From Acidobacteriota bacterium (lineage in GTDB: Bacteria > Acidobacteriota > Vicinamibacteria > Vicinamibacterales > SCN-69-37): a DNA stretch of 36,653 nucleotides. The notes under the pieces are model-generated. The model worked only from the letters and a program-made list of their open reading frames with translations, ran no database searches and was not told the origin of the DNA. The DNA lies in assembly GCA_009694745.1 (NCBI GenBank), contig SHUF01000025.1, positions 1 to 36,653 of the forward strand, given 5' to 3'. Positions 32,942 through 36,653 of this stretch are shown here, piece after piece (within the stretch, counting starts at the first letter, position 1; each line of letters opens with the position of its first letter). Made by a program: the position numbers and the translations under genes.

Positions 32942-35632
32942 ATGAAGAACATGGCACCTGTAGACGCGTCTGCCTTGGAATCGATTGAAACGCGCGAGTG
33001 GATAGACTCGCTGGATTACGTGTTGCGCACGGGGGACCGCAGCCGGATCTTCCGGTTGCTTGATGCCCTCCGGACCCGCGCACGGGCGGCCGGCTTCCGC
33101 GAGGCCTTTTCGTCCAATACCCCCTACATCAACACCATCCCGTCCACCGAGCAGGTGCCGTACCCGGGCAATCGTGAACTGGAACGCCGCATCAAGAGCG
33201 TCATCCGATGGAACGCGCTGGCCATGGTCGTGCGCGCCAACCGCGAATCGGATGGCATCGGCGGCCACATTTCCACCTACGCCTCGGCGGCCACCCTCTA
33301 TGAGGTGGCGTTTAATCACTTCTTCCGCGGCAAAGAAGCCGGCGCCGATGCCGACATCATTTATTTTCAGGGCCACGCCTCCCCCGGCATCTATGCCCGG
33401 GCGTTCCTCGAAGGCCGCCTGACCGAAGAGCACCTGCGCGACTTCCGCCATGAGATGCGCGAGAGCGGCGGACTGTCGTCGTACCCGCACCCGTGGCTGA
33501 TGCCCGACTTCTGGGAGTATCCCACGGTCTCGATGGGCCTCGGCCCGCTCATGGCCATCTACCAGGCCCGGTTCAACAAGTATCTGGAAAACCGCGGCCA
33601 CAAGCCCGTCTCGAACCAGAAGGTCTGGGCGTTCCTGGGCGACGGCGAAACAGACGAACCTGAAGCTCTGGGCGCCATCACGCTTGCCACGCGTGAAAAA
33701 CTCGACAACCTGATCTTCGTCATCAACTGCAACCTGCAGCGCCTCGACGGCCCTGTGCGCGGCAACGGCCAGATCATCCAGGAACTGGAGGCCGTGTTCC
33801 GTGGCGCCGGCTGGAACGTCATCAAGGTGCTGTGGGGTTCCGAGTGGGACGAATTGCTCGCGCGTGATGCCGAAGGCCTGCTGGTCAGGCGCATGGGCGA
33901 AATCGTGGACGGTGAATACCAGCGCTACGTCGTTGAAGGCGGCGCATACCTGCGCAAGCACTTCTGGGGCGCGGACCCGCGCCTGGAGGCGATGGTGCGC
34001 CACCTGTCAGACGATGACCTGAAGAAGTTGCATGTGGGCGGTCACGACCCGGTGAAGGTGTACAACGCCTACCGCGCAGCGGTGAATTCTCAGGGCGTGC
34101 CCACCGTGGTGCTCGCACGCACCATCAAGGGGTATGGCCTGGGCGAAGCCGGTGAGGGCAAGAACATCACCCACCAGCAGAAGAAGATGAATGAGGGCGA
34201 TCTCAAGCACTTCCGCGGCCGCTTCGGCATTCCGATCTCGGATGAAAAGATCGCCGACGCGCCGTTTTATCGGCCCGACGGAGACAGCGCTGAGATCAAG
34301 TACATGGCCGAGCGCAGGAAGGCGCTTGGCGGCGCCGTGCCGCGCCGTGTCGTGAAGGCCGGGCTGTTGAACGCCACCGTGACCACGCAGCTTGATGCTG
34401 AGTTCGAGGAGTTCTACAAGGGCTCCGATCGAAAGGCCTCGACCACGATGGTCTTCGTCAAGATGCTGACGAAGTTGCTGAAGGACCCGATCATCGGCAA
34501 GTTGATTGTGCCGATCGTCCCAGATGAAGCGCGCACCTTCGGTATGGAGTCGCTCTTCCGCGCCGTCGGTATCTATTCGAGCACCGGTCAGGTGTACGAG
34601 CCCGTGGATATGGACACGCTGCTCTACTACAAGGAAGCCAAGGATGGGCAGATCCTGGAAGAGGGCATCACCGAGGCGGGTTCGATTGCCTCATGGATTG
34701 CCGCGGGCACGGCCTACGCCGCGCACGGCGTCAACACGATTCCGTTTTTTATTTTCTACTCCATGTTCGGCTTCCAGCGCATCGGCGACTTCATCTGGGC
34801 CGCCGCTGACGCGCGCTGCAGAGGCTTCATCCTTGGCGGCACCGCGGGACGCACCACGCTTGCCGGCGAAGGCCTGCAGCACCAGGACGGCCAGAGCCAT
34901 GTGCTCGCGCTGTCAGTGCCCACCTGCCGGTCGTACGACCCGGCCTTCGCCTACGAACTGGCCGTGATCATCAAGGACGGCATCAAGCGGATGTACGTGG
35001 ACGGGGAAGACACCTTCTACTACATCACCGTGATGAATGAGCAGTACGCGATGCCCGAGGCGCCGCCTGCCCCAGACGTCGCGGCCGGCATCGTCAAGGG
35101 CTTGTATCGGTTCAGTGAATCGAAAAACACAAAGGCCAAGCTCAAGGCGCAGCTGCTGGGCAGCGGCACGATTCTCAACGAGGTCATCACCGCGCAGGGC
35201 AGGCTCGAGCAGTACGGCGTGGCCGCCGATGTCTGGAGCGCCACCAGTTACAACGAGCTCTACCGCGATGGCCACGCAGCCGACCGGTGGAACCGCCTGC
35301 ACCCGACAGAGACGCCCAGAGTGCCGTACGTCACGGCGTGCCTGGCCGCCACGGAAGGCGTGATTGTCGCGGCGTCCGACTACCTGAAGAGCCAGCCCGG
35401 CATGATCTCGCAGTGGGCGGGCCGACCGATTGTGGCGCTGGGTACCGACGGCTTCGGTCGTTCGGAAGACCGCGCGTCCCTGCGTGACTTCTTCGAAGTG
35501 GACGCGCGCTACATCGTCATTGCCACCCTGTCAGCACTGCAGCAGCAGGGCAGGGTGGATGCGGCGGTGGTGGCCAAGGCCATCAAGGATCTCGGCGTGA
35601 ATCCCGAGAAGCCCAACCCCGCGATTTCCTAA
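32942..35632 (+). CDS. aceE: pyruvate dehydrogenase E1 component, homodimeric type
   Basis: An 896-residue thiamine-diphosphate enzyme that decarboxylates pyruvate and acetylates the lipoyl group of E2. The length and motifs match the AceE type of Gammaproteobacteria and Acidobacteria. The N-terminus has WIDSLDYVL and TPYINTIP, then [13 protein letters not shown] and [25 protein letters not shown]-like sequence (shown in parts). The TPP-binding motif is GDGETDEPE followed by [22 protein letters not shown]. The C-terminal half carries [21 protein letters not shown] 32942 is preceded by AGGA and GAGAG. A start at the ATG three codons later is less likely. aceF follows after 31 bp. The gene lies directly downstream of a MITE-like element, which may supply or disturb its leader. 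Confidence 0.96.
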   Translation: MKNMAPVDASALESIETREWIDSLDYVLRTGDRSRIFRLLDALRTRARAAGFREAFSSNTPYINTIPSTEQVPYPGNRELERRIKSVIRWNALAMVVRANRESDGIGGHISTYASAATLYEVAFNHFFRGKEAGADADIIYFQGHASPGIYARAFLEGRLTEEHLRDFRHEMRESGGLSSYPHPWLMPDFWEYPTVSMGLGPLMAIYQARFNKYLENRGHKPVSNQKVWAFLGDGETDEPEALGAITLATREKLDNLIFVINCNLQRLDGPVRGNGQIIQELEAVFRGAGWNVIKVLWGSEWDELLARDAEGLLVRRMGEIVDGEYQRYVVEGGAYLRKHFWGADPRLEAMVRHLSDDDLKKLHVGGHDPVKVYNAYRAAVNSQGVPTVVLARTIKGYGLGEAGEGKNITHQQKKMNEGDLKHFRGRFGIPISDEKIADAPFYRPDGDSAEIKYMAERRKALGGAVPRRVVKAGLLNATVTTQLDAEFEEFYKGSDRKASTTMVFVKMLTKLLKDPIIGKLIVPIVPDEARTFGMESLFRAVGIYSSTGQVYEPVDMDTLLYYKEAKDGQILEEGITEAGSIASWIAAGTAYAAHGVNTIPFFIFYSMFGFQRIGDFIWAAADARCRGFILGGTAGRTTLAGEGLQHQDGQSHVLALSVPTCRSYDPAFAYELAVIIKDGIKRMYVDGEDTFYYITVMNEQYAMPEAPPAPDVAAGIVKGLYRFSESKNTKAKLKAQLLGSGTILNEVITAQGRLEQYGVAADVWSATSYNELYRDGHAADRWNRLHPTETPRVPYVTACLAATEGVIVAASDYLKSQPGMISQWAGRPIVALGTDGFGRSEDRASLRDFFEVDARYIVIATLSALQQQGRVDAAVVAKAIKDLGVNPEKPNPAIS

Positions 35633-35663
35633 GAACCGAAGAAGACGAGGACACGAGCGACTC

Positions 35664-36653
35664 ATGGCACTGGAATTCAAAGTCCCCGAGCTTGGGGAAA
35701 ATGTGGAAAAGGGCGATGTCGTTCGCGTCATGGTGAAAGCCGGCGACGTCATCGCGGTGGATCAGGCCGTCTTCGAGCTTGAGACCGACAAGGCCACCAT
35801 CGAGGTCCCCTCAAATGTGGCGGGCACAGTGGGCGAGGTCCGGATCAAGAAGGGCGACAAGGTCAAGCCGGGGCAGGTGGTGCTGACAGTGGAAGGGCCT
35901 GCGCCTGTCGGGGTCCAGCGTCCAGAGTCCAGCGTCCAGAGTCCGGAGGTCAAGGCGCCTGCGCCGGTTGTGAACATCGCGACCGCCAGGCCGGTTGCGG
36001 TCGCGGCGGCCGTGGCCGTTGCGCCGGTCGTGGCATCGGGCTCGGTTGAATTGGCGCTGTCGATCCCCGCGGCGCCGTCGGTGCGCCGGTTTGCGCGCGA
36101 ACTGGGCGTTGAGATCGCGCAGGTCGCGGGCACCGGGCCGGGTGGGCGCATCGGTCAGGATGATGTGTCGGCGTACGTGAAGGCTCAGTTGACGTCTGGT
36201 CCGGCGACGTCTGGCGGCTCAATGGGTGCGCGAGGATACTCCGCGCTTCCGGACTTCTCGAAGTGGGGTGTGGTCGAGAGCAAGCCGATGTCGAACATCC
36301 GCCGCAAGACGGCGGAGCATCTGGCGCATGCCTGGCAGGCGCCGCACGTGACGCAGAACGACAAGGCTGACTTGTCGGGATTTGACGCGTTCCGCGACAC
36401 CTTTGGTGGACGCGTTGAAAAAGCCGGTGGGAAACTGACGATCACCGCCGTGGTGATCAAGGTGTTGGCGGCGGGAATCGATCGTTACCCGCAGTTCGCG
36501 TCTTCAGTGGACATGGCGAACGAGGCGGTGGTCTACAAGCAGTATCGCCACATCGGCGTGGCGGTTGATACGCCGAATGGCCTCCTGGTGCCGGTCATTC
36601 GGGATGTGAATGCGAAGACGGTGACGCAGATTACGGTTGAGCTCGCCGCGCTG
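35664..36653 (+). CDS. aceF: pyruvate dehydrogenase E2 (dihydrolipoamide acetyltransferase), partial
   Basis: The first 330 codons of the E2 core of pyruvate dehydrogenase; the frame is open to the window end, so the gene is truncated only by the window. From ATG 35664 (MALEFKVPELGENVEKGDVV) one lipoyl domain spans ~1-78, with the lipoylated Lys43 in ELETDKATIEVP. A long Ala/Val/Pro-rich linker follows. A peripheral-subunit-binding domain is at about 132-172 (PSVRRFARELGVEIAQVAGTG, GGRIGQDDV). The catalytic domain begins near 210 (KPMSNIRRKTAEHLAHAW) and continues through TPNGLLVPVIRDV. The active-site His-x-x-x-Asp lies beyond the window. Only one lipoyl domain is present, as in many single-domain E2 proteins. 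The linker is partly encoded by a 7-bp repeat (35913-35947). It is co-transcribed with aceE. Confidence 0.95.
   Translation, partial: MALEFKVPELGENVEKGDVVRVMVKAGDVIAVDQAVFELETDKATIEVPSNVAGTVGEVRIKKGDKVKPGQVVLTVEGPAPVGVQRPESSVQSPEVKAPAPVVNIATARPVAVAAAVAVAPVVASGSVELALSIPAAPSVRRFARELGVEIAQVAGTGPGGRIGQDDVSAYVKAQLTSGPATSGGSMGARGYSALPDFSKWGVVESKPMSNIRRKTAEHLAHAWQAPHVTQNDKADLSGFDAFRDTFGGRVEKAGGKLTITAVVIKVLAAGIDRYPQFASSVDMANEAVVYKQYRHIGVAVDTPNGLLVPVIRDVNAKTVTQITVELAAL
35913..35947. repeat. 7-bp tandem repeat inside the aceF linker
   Basis: Five 7-bp units: GTCCAGC, GTCCAGA, GTCCAGC, GTCCAGA, GTCCGGA. They lie in the E2 linker and encode VQRPESSVQSPE. It is the same word family as the intergenic array at 28486, yet it is kept in frame within a coding region. 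Confidence 0.9.

Noticed and set aside
30732-34003. Long frames opposite the M49-like gene and aceE (30732-32051 plus, 32663-34003 minus)
   Set aside because: Arg/His/Val-rich shadow frames that overlap confirmed genes. One even reads through the inverted-repeat element.

Overview
The window looks like a chromosomal segment of a high-GC Gram-negative bacterium, most probably an acidobacterium (Acidobacteriota, perhaps Vicinamibacteria). The reasons are a secreted von Willebrand-A protein of the VWFA-related acidobacterial type, two ~1000-residue TonB-dependent receptors with an N-terminal carboxypeptidase-regulatory-like domain, several exported peptidases, a YpdA-type reductase, and very GC-rich codons with long empty shadow frames on the opposite strand. 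The genus cannot be read from the sequence. Genes use ATG, GTG and TTG starts, and many neighbours overlap by 4 bp.

Layout. 1-3193: end of an ABC-2 export operon (permease, ATPase, permease), then a membrane-anchored protein of unknown function and a strong terminator. 3212-3613: a gamma-glutamylcyclotransferase-like gene interrupted by two in-frame TAG codons. 3666-8681: a tightly packed acyl-CoA operon (thiolase, beta-decarboxylating dehydrogenase, thiolase, 3-hydroxyacyl-CoA dehydrogenase) ending in folE and a long hairpin. 8687-14682: a secreted VWA/TPR protein divergent from the first TonB-dependent receptor. 14711-16295: a small exported unknown overlapping ypdA. 16470-21858: an S9 peptidase divergent from the second TonB-dependent receptor. 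22072-24867: a VWA protein and a MoxR/Mg-chelatase-type ATPase. 24899-25699: a glycerophosphodiester phosphodiesterase. 25714-28486: a monoheme cytochrome c fused to a predicted beta-barrel, overlapping a pentaheme cytochrome c. 28550-29923: a secreted M28 peptidase. 30027-30862: a decayed locus with remnants of an alpha/beta hydrolase and an AlkZ-related protein. 30984-32666: an M49-like metallopeptidase. 32942-36653: aceE and the first part of aceF, for the pyruvate dehydrogenase complex.

The genes fit an aerobic or facultative heterotroph living on peptides and acyl compounds. Exported S9, M28 and M49-like peptidases, together with outer-membrane receptors, would supply amino acids. The thiolase/hydroxyacyl-CoA dehydrogenase operon and pyruvate dehydrogenase both produce or handle acetyl-CoA. 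The two cytochromes point to an electron-transfer route at or near the outer membrane.

The least ordinary parts are the non-coding ones. Most longer gaps hold a palindromic or short tandem repeat. The clearest are a ~165-bp element with ~45-bp terminal inverted repeats just upstream of aceE, two related copies of a ~160-bp inverted-repeat element that run into gene ends, a pair of palindromes flanking the decayed locus, and a 7-bp repeat found both between genes and inside the coding linker of aceF. No tRNA, rRNA, CRISPR array or complete insertion sequence was seen.
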